A stretch of DNA of 64,000 bases, taken from Pseudomonas guariconensis (GTDB lineage Bacteria; Pseudomonadota; Gammaproteobacteria; Pseudomonadales; Pseudomonadaceae). The notes below the pieces were generated by a model. That model did no database searches and had not been told where the DNA came from. It saw only the letters and a program-made list of their open reading frames with translations. The stretch covers positions 62,001 to 126,000 of the forward strand of contig NZ_JADLJL010000011.1 in the NCBI RefSeq assembly GCF_015680235.1. The letters run 5' to 3'. Positions 28,656-39,638 of this stretch are shown here, piece after piece. Made by a program: the position numbers and the translations under genes. Within the stretch, counting starts at the first letter, position 1. Each line of letters starts with the position of its first letter.

Positions 28656-29180
28656 ATGACTCTGATTCTTGGTATCGACCCCGGCTCGCGCATCACCGGT
28701 TTCGGCGTGGTGCGCCAGACCGCCCGTGGCTGCGAATATGTGGCGTCTGGCTGTATCCGCACCGGTAGCGGCGAGTTGCATGAGCGCCTGCAGATCGTGT
28801 TTCGCGGTGTCAGCGAAATCATCCGCCAACACGGGCCTGTGACCATGGGCATCGAGCGGGTGTTCATGGCGCGCAATGCCGACTCGGCCCTCAAGCTTGG
28901 CCAGGCGCGAGGCGCGGCTATCGTCGCCGCTGCCGAGGCGGGCCTGGAGATCGCCGAGTACAGCGCCAGCCAGGTCAAGCAGGCTGTGGCAGGCACCGGT
29001 GGTGCCAACAAGGAGCAGGTGATGCTGATGGTCATGCACCTGCTCAAGCTCACGCAAAAGCCGCAGGTCGACGCCTCCGATGCCTTGGCCATCGCCCTGT
29101 GCCATGCCCATACCCGTTCGAGCCTGGTGCCCCATGGCCTGGCCACGGCGCGGCGAAGAGGTGGGCGCTTGCGTCTTTGA
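28656..29180 (+). CDS. ruvC: Holliday junction resolvase RuvC
   Basis: A 174-residue RNase H-fold endonuclease that cleaves Holliday junctions. The four acidic residues of the active site can be located at ILGIDPG (near residue 8), IERVFM (near 66), and [15 protein letters not shown] (near 140). The start at 28656 fits the family ([11 protein letters not shown]). It begins the ruvCAB block, and ruvA starts 109 bases downstream. Confidence 0.95.
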   Translation: MTLILGIDPGSRITGFGVVRQTARGCEYVASGCIRTGSGELHERLQIVFRGVSEIIRQHGPVTMGIERVFMARNADSALKLGQARGAAIVAAAEAGLEIAEYSASQVKQAVAGTGGANKEQVMLMVMHLLKLTQKPQVDASDALAIALCHAHTRSSLVPHGLATARRRGGRLRL

Positions 29181-29289
29181 GCGCTTCATGCGCAGATACA
29201 AATTTTGTCCGGGTGAAACATTCACCCGTTGCATTTGCTGATAGGGTTGAGCGGTCTTCGACCGGCTCCCCGAGAGGAAGGATCGGAAC

Positions 29290-29903
29290 GTGATTGGACG
29301 TTTGCGCGGCACCCTGGCGGAAAAACAGCCGCCTCACCTGATTATCGACGTCAACGGCGTCGGCTACGAGCTGGAAGTGCCGATGACCACCCTGTACCGC
29401 CTGCCCAAGGTCGGCGAGCCGGTGACCGTGCATACCCATCTGGTGGTGCGTGAAGACGCGCACCTGCTCTATGGTTTCGCCGAAAAGCGCGAGCGCGAGC
29501 TGTTCCGCGAACTGATCCGGCTGAACGGAGTAGGGCCGAAGCTGGCCCTGGCGCTGATGTCGGGGCTTGAAGTGGACGAGCTGGTGCGCTGCGTGCAGGC
29601 CCAGGATACATCGGCCCTGGTGCGTGTGCCGGGGGTCGGCAAGAAGACCGCCGAGCGCCTGCTGGTCGAGCTCAAGGACCGCTTCAAGGCTTGGGAAACC
29701 TCGCCTGCCATGTTCACGCTGGTGTCCGATGGCCCGCTGCCGGTCAGCAGTGCCTCAACGGCCGAAGCCGATGCGGTCAGCGCCTTGGTCTCTCTGGGCT
29801 ACAAGCCCCAGGAGGCGAGCAAGGCGGTATCGGCGATCAAGGACAAGGCTGGCCTGAGCAGCGAGGAGCTGATCCGCCGTAGCCTCAAAGGGATGATTAC
29901 CAA

Positions 29904-29907
<4 letters not shown>
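29290..29907 (+). CDS. ruvA: Holliday junction branch migration protein RuvA
   Basis: A 205-residue protein that binds the Holliday junction as a tetramer and loads RuvB. It has an N-terminal OB fold ([27 protein letters not shown]), two helix-hairpin-helix motifs ([30 protein letters not shown]) and the C-terminal RuvB-binding domain ([19 protein letters not shown]). Start codon GTG at 29290. Its stop overlaps the ruvB GTG by four bases (GTGA). Confidence 0.95.
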
Positions 29908-30950
<1,043 letters not shown>

Positions 30951-31075
30951 CAGATCGAATCGGGGTTTTCGTGGTCCTACCGCTGGCACGCCCCTGTGGC
31001 GCTGGCAATAAGACATTATCGATGCAAAAACAGTTGCCGGGGCGGATTGGCAAGCTGAGGAGTAAGCACTAGAGT

Positions 31076-31528
31076 ATGCGCGCGCAAAAAGGCCTGGAAC
31101 CGTTCGCCCACCGCTGTCGCGTCTATTACGAAGACACCGACGCAGGTGGCGTGGTGTATTACGTCAATTACCTTAAATTCATGGAGCGTGCACGCACCGA
31201 GCGGCTGCGGCACCTGGGGTTTTCCCAGGCCGAGCTGGCAGGCCAGAACCTGCTGTTCGTGGTCCATTCCAGCGAAGCGCGCTACCACGCGCCGGCGCGG
31301 CTGGACGACGCGTTGCGGGTGAGCGCGCAAGTACTTGAATTGAATCGCGCCAGCCTGCGCTTCGTGCAGCAGGTCTGGCGGGAAAAGGATGAAACGCTGC
31401 TCTGCGAGGGGCAGTTCCTGGTGGCCGCCGTGCGCGCCGACACTTTCAAACCCCGGGCCATACCCCAAGAGCTGCGCGACGCCTTCCTGGCGGACGGCAC
31501 GGGTACTCAATCGAATGCAGGAGAATAA
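31076..31528 (+). CDS. ybgC: Tol-Pal-associated acyl-CoA thioesterase
   Basis: A 150-residue hotdog-fold thioesterase. The catalytic block is [26 protein letters not shown], containing the active-site aspartate and the helix that binds CoA. In other bacteria YbgC hydrolyses short acyl-CoAs and interacts with phospholipid synthesis enzymes; it is regularly the first gene of the tol-pal operon. tolQ starts 2 bases after its stop codon. Confidence 0.93.
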   Translation: MRAQKGLEPFAHRCRVYYEDTDAGGVVYYVNYLKFMERARTERLRHLGFSQAELAGQNLLFVVHSSEARYHAPARLDDALRVSAQVLELNRASLRFVQQVWREKDETLLCEGQFLVAAVRADTFKPRAIPQELRDAFLADGTGTQSNAGE

Positions 31529-31530
31529 GC

Positions 31531-32226
31531 GTGGAAGCTAACGTCGTCGACCATACCTCCATGTGGAGTCTGGTCAGCAATGCCAGCATCGTGGTGCAGC
31601 TGGTGATGCTGACCCTGGTGGCAGCCTCGGTCACCTCATGGATCATGATCTTCCAGCGCAGCACTATGCTGCGCGCCGGTCGTCGTGCGCTGGATGCCTT
31701 CGAGGAGCGCTTCTGGTCGGGCATCGACCTGTCCAAGCTGTACCGCCAGGCAGGCAGCAACCCAGACCCGGACTCCGGTGTCGAGCAGGTGTTCCGCGCT
31801 GGCTTCAAGGAGTTTTCGCGCCTGCGCCAGCAGCCGGGCGTCGACCCGGACGCGGTCATGGAAGGCGTGGGCCGTGCCATGCGCGTGGCCATCTCCCGCG
31901 AGGAAGAGAAGCTCGAGCAGAGCCTGCCGTTCCTGGCCACTGTCGGTTCCACCAGCCCGTACATCGGCCTGTTCGGTACCGTCTGGGGCATCATGAACTC
32001 CTTCCGCGGCCTGGCCTCTGCCCAGCAGGCGACCCTGGCCACCGTGGCCCCGGGTATCGCCGAGGCGCTGATCGCCACCGCGATCGGCCTGTTCGCCGCG
32101 ATCCCGGCCGTCATCGCCTACAACCGCTTCTCGGCCCGCAGCGAAGTGCTGATCGGCCGTTACTACACGTTCGCCGACGAGTTCCAGGCGATCCTGCACC
32201 GCAAAGTACACACCAGCGAAGAGTGA
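31531..32226 (+). CDS. tolQ: TolQ
   Basis: A 231-residue inner-membrane protein of the MotA/TolQ/ExbB type: three transmembrane helices (about 15-37, 135-157, 170-195) and a large cytoplasmic loop. With TolR it uses the proton gradient to energise TolA, constricting the outer membrane during division. GTG start; a ribosome-binding site (AGGAGAA) precedes it. Conserved TVGSTSPYIGLFGTVWGIMNSF is present. Confidence 0.95.
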   Translation: MEANVVDHTSMWSLVSNASIVVQLVMLTLVAASVTSWIMIFQRSTMLRAGRRALDAFEERFWSGIDLSKLYRQAGSNPDPDSGVEQVFRAGFKEFSRLRQQPGVDPDAVMEGVGRAMRVAISREEEKLEQSLPFLATVGSTSPYIGLFGTVWGIMNSFRGLASAQQATLATVAPGIAEALIATAIGLFAAIPAVIAYNRFSARSEVLIGRYYTFADEFQAILHRKVHTSEE

Positions 32227-32240
32227 TCAGGTAGAAGCCC

Positions 32241-32693
32241 ATGGCCCGAGTTCGCCACAAACGCAAGCCGGTCGCCGAGATGAACGTGGTGCCCTACATC
32301 GACGTGATGCTGGTGCTGCTGGTCATCTTCATGGTGACCGCTCCCATGCTCAACCAGGGCGTGAAGGTCGACCTGCCCAAGGTTTCCAGCGAAGCCTTGC
32401 CCCAGGACAACAACGTTCAGATCCTGACCATCTCGATCAAGGCCGACAAGACCTACTATTGGAACCTCGGCAGCGAGGTCGACACCGACAAGCAGATGGA
32501 CAAGGCCATGACCTTGCCGGAAATGACCGACGCGGTGACCAAGATCATTGCCGCCGGTCGTGACCAGGGCAAGCAGACCCAGGTCTTCATCCGCGGCGAC
32601 AAGGCCGTCGACTACGGCGCGGTCATGGGCGCCATGGGTGGGTTGCAGAAGGCCGGTGTCGGTAACGTTGGCCTGATTACCGAGGCGCCCTGA
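32241..32693 (+). CDS. tolR: TolR
   Basis: A 150-residue ExbD/TolR-type protein with one transmembrane helix (about 20-40) that contains the conserved aspartate in VPYIDVMLVLLVIFMV, needed for proton use, and a periplasmic C-terminal domain. Its TGA stop overlaps the tolA start by one base. Confidence 0.95.
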   Translation: MARVRHKRKPVAEMNVVPYIDVMLVLLVIFMVTAPMLNQGVKVDLPKVSSEALPQDNNVQILTISIKADKTYYWNLGSEVDTDKQMDKAMTLPEMTDAVTKIIAAGRDQGKQTQVFIRGDKAVDYGAVMGAMGGLQKAGVGNVGLITEAP

Positions 32694-33769
32694 TGCAACA
32701 GCGAGAGCCATCCGCCTCGGAAAGCTACTTCTGGCCCAGTGTCTGGGCCATCGGCCTGCATGTGCTGGTATTCGCGATGCTGTTCGTCAGCTTCGCCATG
32801 ACGCCTGAGCTGCCGCCGTCCAAGCCAATCGTCCAGGCCACGCTCTACCAGCTCAAATCCAAGAGCCAGGCGACCACCCAGACCAACCAGAAGATCGCCG
32901 GGGAAGCGAAGAAAACCGCTTCGCGCCAGACCGAGGTCGAGCAACTGGAACAGAAGAAGGTCGAGCAGGAAGCCATCAAGGCCGCGGAACAAAAGAAAGC
33001 CGACGCCGCTCAAAAGGCCGAAGAGGCCCGCGAGGCTGCCGAGGCGAAGAAGGCCGAAGAGGCTGCCAAGGCCGCCGAAGCCAAGAAGGCCGCCGAGGCC
33101 AAGAAAGCCGAGGAGGCGAAGAAGGCCGCCGAGAAGCAGCAGGCTGACATCGCCAAGAAGAAGGCCGAGCAGGAGGCGAAGAAGCAGGCCGAGGAAGAAG
33201 CCAAGAAGAAGGCAGCCGAGGAGGCGAAGAAAAAAGCCGCCGAGGACGCCAAGAAGAAAGCAGCCGAGGACGCCAAGAAGAAAGCGGCGGCCGAGCAGGC
33301 CAAGAAGAAGGCAGCCGAAGACGCCAAGAAAAAGGCGGCAGCGGATGCCCAGAAGAAAAAGGCCCAGGAAGCGGCCCGCAAGGCAGCGGAGGACAAGAAA
33401 GCCCAGGCCCTGGCCGAGCTGTTGTCCGACACCACCGAGCGGCAGCAGGCCCTGGCCGATGAGCGTGGCGATGAAGTGGCCGGCGATTTCGACGACCTGA
33501 TTCGCATGCGGGCAGCCGAAGGTTGGGCACGTCCGCCGTCCGCACGCAGGGGCATGACGGTAGTCCTGCAGATCAACATGTTGCCCGATGGCACCATCAC
33601 CAATGTCAGCGTGGCGCGCTCCAGCGGCGACGGCCCGTTCGACGCCTCGGCGGTGGCAGCGGTGAAGAACATTGGTCGTTTGACCGAAATGCAGGGCTTG
33701 AAGCCGAACGAGTTCAATCCGTATCGTTCATTCAAGATGACATTTACACCTGAGGATCTTGCGTTGTGA
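32693..33769 (+). CDS. tolA: TolA
   Basis: A 358-residue protein joining the inner and outer membranes. It has one N-terminal transmembrane helix (about 13-33), a very long Ala/Lys/Glu-rich coiled coil (about 60-235) built of [14 protein letters not shown] repeats, and a C-terminal globular domain (about 255-355) with [21 protein letters not shown] that contacts TolB/Pal and is the docking target of some colicins and filamentous phages. The repeats make this region prone to length variation. Overlaps tolR and tolB. Confidence 0.95.
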   Translation: MQQREPSASESYFWPSVWAIGLHVLVFAMLFVSFAMTPELPPSKPIVQATLYQLKSKSQATTQTNQKIAGEAKKTASRQTEVEQLEQKKVEQEAIKAAEQKKADAAQKAEEAREAAEAKKAEEAAKAAEAKKAAEAKKAEEAKKAAEKQQADIAKKKAEQEAKKQAEEEAKKKAAEEAKKKAAEDAKKKAAEDAKKKAAAEQAKKKAAEDAKKKAAADAQKKKAQEAARKAAEDKKAQALAELLSDTTERQQALADERGDEVAGDFDDLIRMRAAEGWARPPSARRGMTVVLQINMLPDGTITNVSVARSSGDGPFDASAVAAVKNIGRLTEMQGLKPNEFNPYRSFKMTFTPEDLAL

Positions 33770-35067
33770 TTAAACGTCTGAAAGGACTGCTGGTCATGCT
33801 CTGCTGCGTGGCAGGTATGGCCGTGGCAGAGGAAAAGAACATCCTGGTCACCAGCGGCAGCGACCGGGCGACCCCGATCGCGGTGGTGCCGTTCGGCCTG
33901 CAGGGTGGCAGCGTGCTGCCGGAAGACATGGCCGAGATCATCGGCAATGACCTGCGCAACTCCGGTTACTACTCGCCCATCCCACGGCAGAACATGATCA
34001 GCCAGCCGAGCCAGGCCAGCGAAGTGATCTTCCGCGACTGGAAGGCCTTGGGCGCCCAGTACGTGATGGTCGGCAGCATCGTGCCGGCCGGCGGTCGCCT
34101 GCAGGTGCAGTACGCCCTGTTCAACGTCGCCACCGAGCAGCAAGTGCTGACCGGCAGCGTCGCCGGCGGCGTCGACCAGCTGCGCGACATGGCGCACTAC
34201 ATCGCCGACCAATCGTTCGAGAAGCTCACCGGCATCAAGGGTGCATTCTCCACCCGTATGCTGTACGTGACCGCCGAGCGCTTCTCTGCCAACAACACCC
34301 GCTACACCCTGCAGCGCTCGGACTACGACGGTGCCCGCGCCGTGACCCTGCTGCAGTCCCGCGAGCCGATCCTGTCGCCGCGCTTCGCGCCGGACGGCAA
34401 GCGCATCGCCTATGTCTCGTTCGAGCAGAAGCGCCCGCGTATCTTCGTCCAGCACATCGACACCGGTCGCCGTGAGCAGGTCACCAACTTCGAAGGCCTC
34501 AACGGTGCTCCGGCCTGGTCGCCGGATGGTTCGCGCCTGGCCTTCGTGCTGTCCAAGGACGGCAACCCGGACATCTACGTGATGAACATGGGCTCGCGCC
34601 AGATCAGCCGCGTCACCGCCGGCCCTGGCATCAACACCGAGCCGTTCTGGGGCAAGGATGGCAACACCCTGTACTTCACCTCCGACCGTGGCGGCAAGCC
34701 GCAGGTCTACAAGACCTCCGTCAATGGTGGTGGCGCCGAGCGCGTGACCTTCGTGGGTAACTACAACGCCAACCCGAAACTGTCCGCCGATGAGAAGACC
34801 CTGGTGATGATCCATCGCCAACAGGGCTTCACCAACTTCAAGGTGGCCGCCCAGGACCTGGAGCGCGGAAGTGTAAAGATTCTTTCGGACACCAGTCTTG
34901 ATGAGTCTCCCACTGTTGCGCCAAACGGCACCATGCTAATCTACGCCACCCGCCAGCAGGGCCGGGGAGTCTTGATGCTCGTCTCTCTCAACGGACGCGT
35001 GAGGCTCCCGCTTCCTACCGCGCAAGGCGAAGTCAGAGAACCGTCCTGGTCCCCTTACCTGAACTGA
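33766..35067 (+). CDS. tolB: TolB
   Basis: A 433-residue periplasmic protein with a signal peptide (ending AGMAVA), an N-terminal alpha/beta domain (about 25-155) and a six-bladed beta-propeller (about 170-430) with WD-like repeats such as [19 protein letters not shown]. It binds Pal. GTG start overlapping tolA by four bases. The stop is directly before the pal leader. Confidence 0.95.
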   Translation: MIKRLKGLLVMLCCVAGMAVAEEKNILVTSGSDRATPIAVVPFGLQGGSVLPEDMAEIIGNDLRNSGYYSPIPRQNMISQPSQASEVIFRDWKALGAQYVMVGSIVPAGGRLQVQYALFNVATEQQVLTGSVAGGVDQLRDMAHYIADQSFEKLTGIKGAFSTRMLYVTAERFSANNTRYTLQRSDYDGARAVTLLQSREPILSPRFAPDGKRIAYVSFEQKRPRIFVQHIDTGRREQVTNFEGLNGAPAWSPDGSRLAFVLSKDGNPDIYVMNMGSRQISRVTAGPGINTEPFWGKDGNTLYFTSDRGGKPQVYKTSVNGGGAERVTFVGNYNANPKLSADEKTLVMIHRQQGFTNFKVAAQDLERGSVKILSDTSLDESPTVAPNGTMLIYATRQQGRGVLMLVSLNGRVRLPLPTAQGEVREPSWSPYLN

Positions 35068-35121
35068 TTGCGGCGTAACACTATTTGCTTAACACACTGG
35101 GGTTTCATTAGGAGTTTCACG

Positions 35122-35622
35122 ATGGAAATGCTGAAGTTTGGTAAATTCGCTGCGCTGGCTCTGGCCATGGCCGTAGCTGTAGGTTGCTCCTCCAAGGGCG
35201 GTGACAACGCTGGCGAAGGCGCCGCTGTTGACCCGAACGCTGGCTACGGTGCCAACACCGGCGCTGTTGACGGCAGCCTGAGCGAAGAAGCCGCCCTGCG
35301 CGCAATCACCACCTTCTACTTCGAATACGACAGCTCGGACCTGAAGCCAGAAGCCATGCGCGCCCTGGACGTTCATGCCAAGGACCTGAAAGCCAACGGC
35401 AACCGCGTTGTCCTGGAAGGCCACACCGACGAGCGCGGTACTCGCGAGTACAACATGGCTCTGGGCGAGCGTCGTGCCAAGGCCGTTCAGCGCTACCTGG
35501 TTCTGCAGGGCGTTTCCCCTGCTCAGCTGGAACTGGTTTCCTACGGCGAAGAGCGTCCAGTTGCCACTGGTGGCGACGAGCAGTCCTGGGCTCAGAACCG
35601 TCGCGTAGAACTGCGTAAGTAA
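35122..35622 (+). CDS. pal: peptidoglycan-associated lipoprotein Pal (OprL)
   Basis: A 166-residue outer-membrane lipoprotein. Signal peptide with lipobox VAVGC (Cys 22), a short linker rich in Gly/Ala, then an OmpA-like peptidoglycan-binding domain with [27 protein letters not shown]. It anchors the outer membrane to the cell wall and is recruited by TolA at division. An SD AGGAG lies 7 bases before the ATG. Confidence 0.96.
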   Translation: MEMLKFGKFAALALAMAVAVGCSSKGGDNAGEGAAVDPNAGYGANTGAVDGSLSEEAALRAITTFYFEYDSSDLKPEAMRALDVHAKDLKANGNRVVLEGHTDERGTREYNMALGERRAKAVQRYLVLQGVSPAQLELVSYGEERPVATGGDEQSWAQNRRVELRK

Positions 35623-35628
35623 GTTCCT

Positions 35629-36435
35629 ATGCGTATGTGCCGTCGTGCTGTAACCGTCCTCGCACTCAGCCTGCCGCTTGCGGCCTGGGCTGAGGTTCCC
35701 GTAGTAGATGACAACGCAAGCGGCTATCCGCCTGCGGGTTATGGCACGAGCGGCGCCTATGCCGGGGCAGGGGCTTCGACCCCTGCCTCTGCACAGGGCC
35801 AGCTGTTCATGCAGCTGCAGCAGATGCAGGACCAGATTTCCCGCCAGCAGGGCATCATCGAAGAGCTGCAGAACGATGTGGCCCGCATGAAGCAGGAAAG
35901 CCTGGAGCGTTACAAGGATCTGGACAGCCGCATCAACAGTGGTGCCGCGCCTGCCCAGGCTCCCGAGAATTCTTCCACCGGTGGTGCCGCCAATGCCGCC
36001 GCCGGTGCTGCCGCTGGCGCCGCTGCCCAACAGCCGGCTGCCAGCAGCGAACCCGGTGATCCGGCGAAAGAGAAGCTCTATTACGACGCCGCTTTCGACC
36101 TGATCAAGCAGAAGGACTTCGACAAGGCCAGCCAGGCCTTCGCCGCCTTCCTGCGCAAGTACCCCAACAGCCAGTACGCCGGCAACGCCCAGTACTGGCT
36201 TGGCGAGGTGAACCTGGCTAAGGGCGACCTGCAAGGTGCCAGCCAGGCCTTCGCCAAGGTCGGCCAGCTGTATCCCAAGCACAGCAAGGTGCCTGATTCG
36301 CTGTATAAACTGGCGGACGTCGAGCGCCGCATGGGCCACACCGACAAGGTCAAGGGCATCCTGCAGCAGGTCATCACCCAGTACCCCGGCACCTCCGCCG
36401 CGCAACTGGCCCAGCGCGACTTGCAAAAGCTCTGA
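35629..36435 (+). CDS. cpoB: CpoB (YbgF) cell division coordinator
   Basis: A 268-residue periplasmic protein: signal peptide (ending LAAWA), a coiled-coil segment that trimerises (about 60-105, QLQQMQDQISRQQGIIEELQ and on), an Ala/Ser-rich linker, and C-terminal TPR repeats (AAFDLIKQKDFDKASQAFAAFLRKYP and two more). It coordinates outer-membrane constriction with PBP1B septal synthesis. Last gene of the tol-pal operon, followed by a terminator. Confidence 0.94.
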   Translation: MRMCRRAVTVLALSLPLAAWAEVPVVDDNASGYPPAGYGTSGAYAGAGASTPASAQGQLFMQLQQMQDQISRQQGIIEELQNDVARMKQESLERYKDLDSRINSGAAPAQAPENSSTGGAANAAAGAAAGAAAQQPAASSEPGDPAKEKLYYDAAFDLIKQKDFDKASQAFAAFLRKYPNSQYAGNAQYWLGEVNLAKGDLQGASQAFAKVGQLYPKHSKVPDSLYKLADVERRMGHTDKVKGILQQVITQYPGTSAAQLAQRDLQKL

Positions 36436-36452
36436 ATATCGCCTGACGAAAG

Positions 36453-36478
36453 AAACCCGCGCTTGTCGCGGGTTTTTT
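36453..36478 (+). terminator. terminator after cpoB
   Basis: Stem AAACCCGCG/CGCGGGTTT with loop CTTGT and run TTTTTT, closing the tol-pal operon. Confidence 0.9.
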
Positions 36479-36554
36479 CGTTAGAATCTTGGCCCTTTTT
36501 TCGTAAACACGCTGTTGCGGATAACGCTATGTCGAGTCCGTGCCAGTGCCTGAC

Positions 36555-36590
36555 GGAGGCGGACAGCCTGTTTAGCTGTCACGCCCGTGG
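36555..36590 (+). promoter_or_regulatory. hairpin in the queE leader
   Basis: GGCGGACAGC (36558-36567) pairs with GCTGTCACGCC (36575-36585) over a 7-base loop. It ends 10 bases before the queE ATG, covering the usual ribosome-binding position. A competing stem, GCCT (36548 on) with AGGC (36557-36560), overlaps its left arm. Confidence 0.4.
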
Positions 36591-36595
36591 CGACC

Positions 36596-37243
36596 ATGCA
36601 AGACACATTACGCATCACCGAAGTCTTTTACTCGTTGCAGGGTGAAACACGAACGGCGGGGCTGCCTACCGTATTCGTGCGTCTCACCGGCTGCCCCTTG
36701 CGCTGCCAGTACTGTGACAGTGCCTACGCCTTCAGCGGCGGTACCCTTCGTACCCTTGACGATATCCTCGAGCAGGTGGCGGGCTTCCGGCCGCGCTATG
36801 TCTGCGTGACCGGGGGCGAACCCTTGGCCCAGCCCAACGTGTTGCCACTGCTGCAGCGCCTGTGCGATGCCGGCTACGAGGTGTCCCTGGAAACCAGCGG
36901 TGCCCTGGATATCGCCCGCGTCGATACCCGCGTAAGCCGCGTGGTCGACCTCAAGACCCCGGGCTCGGAGGAGTCGCACCGTAACCGTTACGAGAACATC
37001 GAACTGCTGACCCGTAACGACCAGGTCAAGTTCGTGATCTGTTCCCGCGAGGACTACGACTGGGCGGTCTCGAAACTGATCCAGTACAACCTGGCCGAGC
37101 GCGCGGGCGAAGTGCTGTTTTCGCCCAGCCACCACCAGGTGAATGCCACCGACCTGGCCGATTGGATCGTCGCCGACAACCTGCCCGTGCGTTTCCAACT
37201 GCAGTTGCACAAACTGCTGTGGAACGACGAGCCAGGACGCTGA
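36596..37243 (+). CDS. queE: 7-carboxy-7-deazaguanine synthase
   Basis: A 215-residue radical-SAM enzyme that converts 6-carboxy-tetrahydropterin to 7-carboxy-7-deazaguanine in the queuosine pathway. Substrate and cluster motifs are visible as VRLTGCPLRCQYCDSAYAFSGG, containing CxxxCxxC, and YVCVTGGEPLAQPN. The ATG at 36596 begins the family start MQDTLRITEVF; an in-frame GTG at 36587 would add three residues. The ribosome-binding site is poor and sits in a hairpin. queC follows after 15 bases and forms an operon with it. Confidence 0.93.
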   Translation: MQDTLRITEVFYSLQGETRTAGLPTVFVRLTGCPLRCQYCDSAYAFSGGTLRTLDDILEQVAGFRPRYVCVTGGEPLAQPNVLPLLQRLCDAGYEVSLETSGALDIARVDTRVSRVVDLKTPGSEESHRNRYENIELLTRNDQVKFVICSREDYDWAVSKLIQYNLAERAGEVLFSPSHHQVNATDLADWIVADNLPVRFQLQLHKLLWNDEPGR

Positions 37244-37258
37244 AACGAGGAGTATGAG

Positions 37259-37933
37259 ATGAGTGAGAAACGCGCGGTAATCCTGCTGTCCGGCGGCCTG
37301 GACTCGGCCACCGTGGTCGCCATGGCCAAGGCCGAAGGCTACAGCTGCTACACCATGAGTTTCGATTACGGCCAGCGCCACCGCGCCGAGCTGAACGCCG
37401 CAGCGCGGGTAGCCCGGGACCTGGGTGTGGTCGAACACAAGGTGATCGGCCTGAACCTCGACGGCATCGGTGGCTCGGCCCTGACCGATACCAGCATCGA
37501 TGTGCCCGAGGCGCCGGGTGAAGGCATTCCGGTCACCTACGTGCCAGCCCGTAACACTGTCTTCCTGTCCCTGGCCCTGGGGTGGGCGGAAGTGTTGGAG
37601 GCGCGGGACATCTTCATCGGTGTGAACGCCGTGGATTACTCGGGCTATCCGGATTGCCGCCCCGAATTCGTCGAGGCGTTCGAACGCATGGCCAACCTGG
37701 CCACCAAGGCGGGCGTGGAAGGGCAGGGCTTCCGGATCCAGGCCCCGCTGCAGAACCTGAGCAAGGCGCAGATCGTTCAGGCGGGTATGGCCCGTGGCGT
37801 GGACTACAGCCTGACGGTATCGTGCTACCAGGCTGACGACGACGGCCGTGCCTGTGGAAAGTGCGACAGCTGCCGCCTGCGCGCCGAGGGCTTCAAGGCG
37901 GCGGGTGTCGAGGACCCGACGCGATATTTTTAA
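37259..37933 (+). CDS. queC: 7-cyano-7-deazaguanine synthase
   Basis: A 224-residue ATP-dependent enzyme making preQ0 from 7-carboxy-7-deazaguanine and ammonia. The PP-loop is [10 protein letters not shown] near residue 10. The C-terminal zinc site is formed by four cysteines in [20 protein letters not shown] sequence ACGAGGAG precedes the ATG. The next feature is tRNA-Lys. Confidence 0.95.
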   Translation: MSEKRAVILLSGGLDSATVVAMAKAEGYSCYTMSFDYGQRHRAELNAAARVARDLGVVEHKVIGLNLDGIGGSALTDTSIDVPEAPGEGIPVTYVPARNTVFLSLALGWAEVLEARDIFIGVNAVDYSGYPDCRPEFVEAFERMANLATKAGVEGQGFRIQAPLQNLSKAQIVQAGMARGVDYSLTVSCYQADDDGRACGKCDSCRLRAEGFKAAGVEDPTRYF

Positions 37934-37996
37934 AAAAAAAGTTGCGATGGGGTGTTGATTTCCCGTTAGAAATCAGTATTATACGCGCCATCCAAC

Positions 37997-38072
37997 GGGT
38001 CGTTAGCTCAGTTGGTAGAGCAGTTGGCTTTTAACCAATTGGTCGTAGGTTCGAATCCTACACGACCCACCA
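37997..38072 (+). tRNA. tRNA-Lys (TTT)
   Basis: A 76-base gene with encoded CCA, acceptor stem GGGTCGT/ACGACCC, D-loop GCTCAGTTGGTAGAGC and anticodon loop CTTTTAA. A terminator follows at once. Confidence 0.97.
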
Positions 38073-38081
38073 TATACGAAG

Positions 38082-38107
38082 AGCCCGCCTTTCAAGGCGG
38101 GCTTTTT
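38082..38107 (+). terminator. terminator after tRNA-Lys
   Basis: Stem AGCCCGCCTT/AAGGCGGGCT with two-base loop and T-run. Confidence 0.9.
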
Positions 38108-38143
38108 CATTTTCACAGCATCTGAGCCTGTCACCCTGCCTTC

Positions 38144-38170
38144 TGTAGAGGCGGGCTCGCCCCGCGATCA
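38144..38170. repeat. REP-like half element
   Basis: TGTAGAGGCGGGCTCGCCCCGCGATC, a single copy of a GGGGCGAGCCCGC-type REP between tRNA-Lys and the oxidoreductase gene. Confidence 0.6.
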
Positions 38171-38267
38171 AGGGCGAAGCCCTTGCCATTCTGAACTGCC
38201 CACCCGGACCGTCGCATCGCCATCCTCACAAACCCATCCGCGATTCCATCGTCCGACGAACCCTGCC

Positions 38268-39563
38268 TCAGCCGGCCTTGTTCAGCCGCCGTGCATCGAA
38301 CGCATCGATCGCCTGGTACGCGGTATAAGTCGCCTGCGCCGCCAGCAAACCGGCGACGCCAAAGGTGCGTGTGAGGCCGAACTGCCCGAAGCCTGCCGGT
38401 ACGGGTAACCTGCGCGCGATGGCGTCGGCCAGCACCTCGCCCGCCACCGTGGTGGGCGCCATGCCGTGGCCGCCGAAGCCTACCGCATGCCAGATGCCGT
38501 TGTCGTCCTGGCCGATCTGCGCCATCTGATGGCGCCCGTAGCTCATCAGGCCACCCCAGGAAAAGTCGATGTCCACGTCCTCGAGCTGGGGGTAGACCGT
38601 GGCCAGGTCGGCCTTGAGCAGCTTGGCGATGGCTTCGGGGCCGCGATCGAGGATGGAAATGCGCCCGCCCCAGAGGATGCGGCTGTCCTTGAGCGGGCGG
38701 TAGTAGTCGAAGGCGAAGCGGGTGTCGTAGATCGCCGACTCGCAGGCGATCGCGTCCTTCAGTCGCTCACCCAGAGGCTCGGTGGCGACCACATAGGTGG
38801 CGATGGGCAGCACCGCGCGTTCCACCGGGCGATAGACGCCACGGGCGTAGCCGCCGCCGGAGAACACAACCTCTTCGGCGTGGATTTCGCCGCCCTCGGT
38901 TTGCACGACATATTTGCCGGCGCGTTTTTCGATGGCCAGTACGGGGGATTGTTCGAACAGGCGCGCGCCGAGCTCGGTAAGGGCTCGGGCCACGCCGCAG
39001 ACGTATTTGAGCGGATGAAAGTGGAAGGCATTGCGTTCGAGCAGCCCGCCGTAATAGCGATCGGTCTTGAGCATTTCCTTCAGCTCGCCAGGCGCGATGT
39101 ATTCCCACTCGACGCCGTAGGCTTCTTTCATCAGCTGGCGGGGTTTCTCCAGGCGCGACGGGTCATTGAACCAGTTGGCCAGGATCACACCTTTGTCCAC
39201 CAGGTCGCAGTCGATGCTGTAGTGACGGGCTCGGCTGCGGATCAGCTCGACCGCGTCGAGCGTCAGCTGGTACAGGCGCCGCGCTTCTTGTGCACCCAGA
39301 GTGTCGAGCAGGTCGCCGTTGCCCAGGCTATAGCCGCCGAAGACGAAACCGCCGTTGCGCCCGGATGCACCATGCCCCACCCGGTGCGACTCCAGCACCA
39401 CCACGTCGGTGATGCCACGCTCGGCGAGGCCCAGAGCGGTCGACAGGCCTGCCAGCCCACCTCCCAGGATGCAGACGCGGGTATCGGTGCGGCCGGTGTG
39501 GGCCGGGTACGCAACCCGATCGACGGTGGCTTCGTAGAAAGATTGAAGGAAGTCGGTGCTCAT
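38268..39563 (-). CDS. FAD-dependent oxidoreductase, PuuB/OrdL-like
   Basis: A DAO-type flavoprotein (431 residues from this start; 435 from 39575). The dinucleotide-binding motif is VCILGGGLAGLSTALGLAERG (about residue 30), then ESHRVGHGASGRNGGFVFGG, matching gamma-glutamylputrescine oxidase (PuuB/OrdL). C-terminal GFGGHGMAPTTVAGEVLAD completes the FAD site. In the gamma-glutamylated putrescine pathway such an enzyme oxidises gamma-glutamylputrescine, but sarcosine- or other amine-oxidising relatives share the fold, so the substrate is unproven. It is probably cotranscribed with the LysP-like permease upstream. Confidence 0.8.
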   Translation of the reverse strand: MSTDFLQSFYEATVDRVAYPAHTGRTDTRVCILGGGLAGLSTALGLAERGITDVVVLESHRVGHGASGRNGGFVFGGYSLGNGDLLDTLGAQEARRLYQLTLDAVELIRSRARHYSIDCDLVDKGVILANWFNDPSRLEKPRQLMKEAYGVEWEYIAPGELKEMLKTDRYYGGLLERNAFHFHPLKYVCGVARALTELGARLFEQSPVLAIEKRAGKYVVQTEGGEIHAEEVVFSGGGYARGVYRPVERAVLPIATYVVATEPLGERLKDAIACESAIYDTRFAFDYYRPLKDSRILWGGRISILDRGPEAIAKLLKADLATVYPQLEDVDIDFSWGGLMSYGRHQMAQIGQDDNGIWHAVGFGGHGMAPTTVAGEVLADAIARRLPVPAGFGQFGLTRTFGVAGLLAAQATYTAYQAIDAFDARRLNKAG

Positions 39564-39638
39564 CGCTCGGTCCATGCGGTAGTGGCGCCGGGCCGAGGGT
39601 TGCCCGGCGCTGTGAACAAAGGAAGGTCAGGCGGACGT

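Noticed and set aside
33010..34821. 603-codon minus-strand frame with Ser/Ala/Phe repeats
   Set aside because: It is the reverse complement of the tolA coiled coil and tolB; repeats only mirror the Lys/Ala codons of TolA.
36529..36645. Possible short upstream reading frame overlapping the queE start
   Set aside because: It begins with a weak site and overlaps queE out of frame. A leader-peptide role is conceivable but there is no supporting codon signature.
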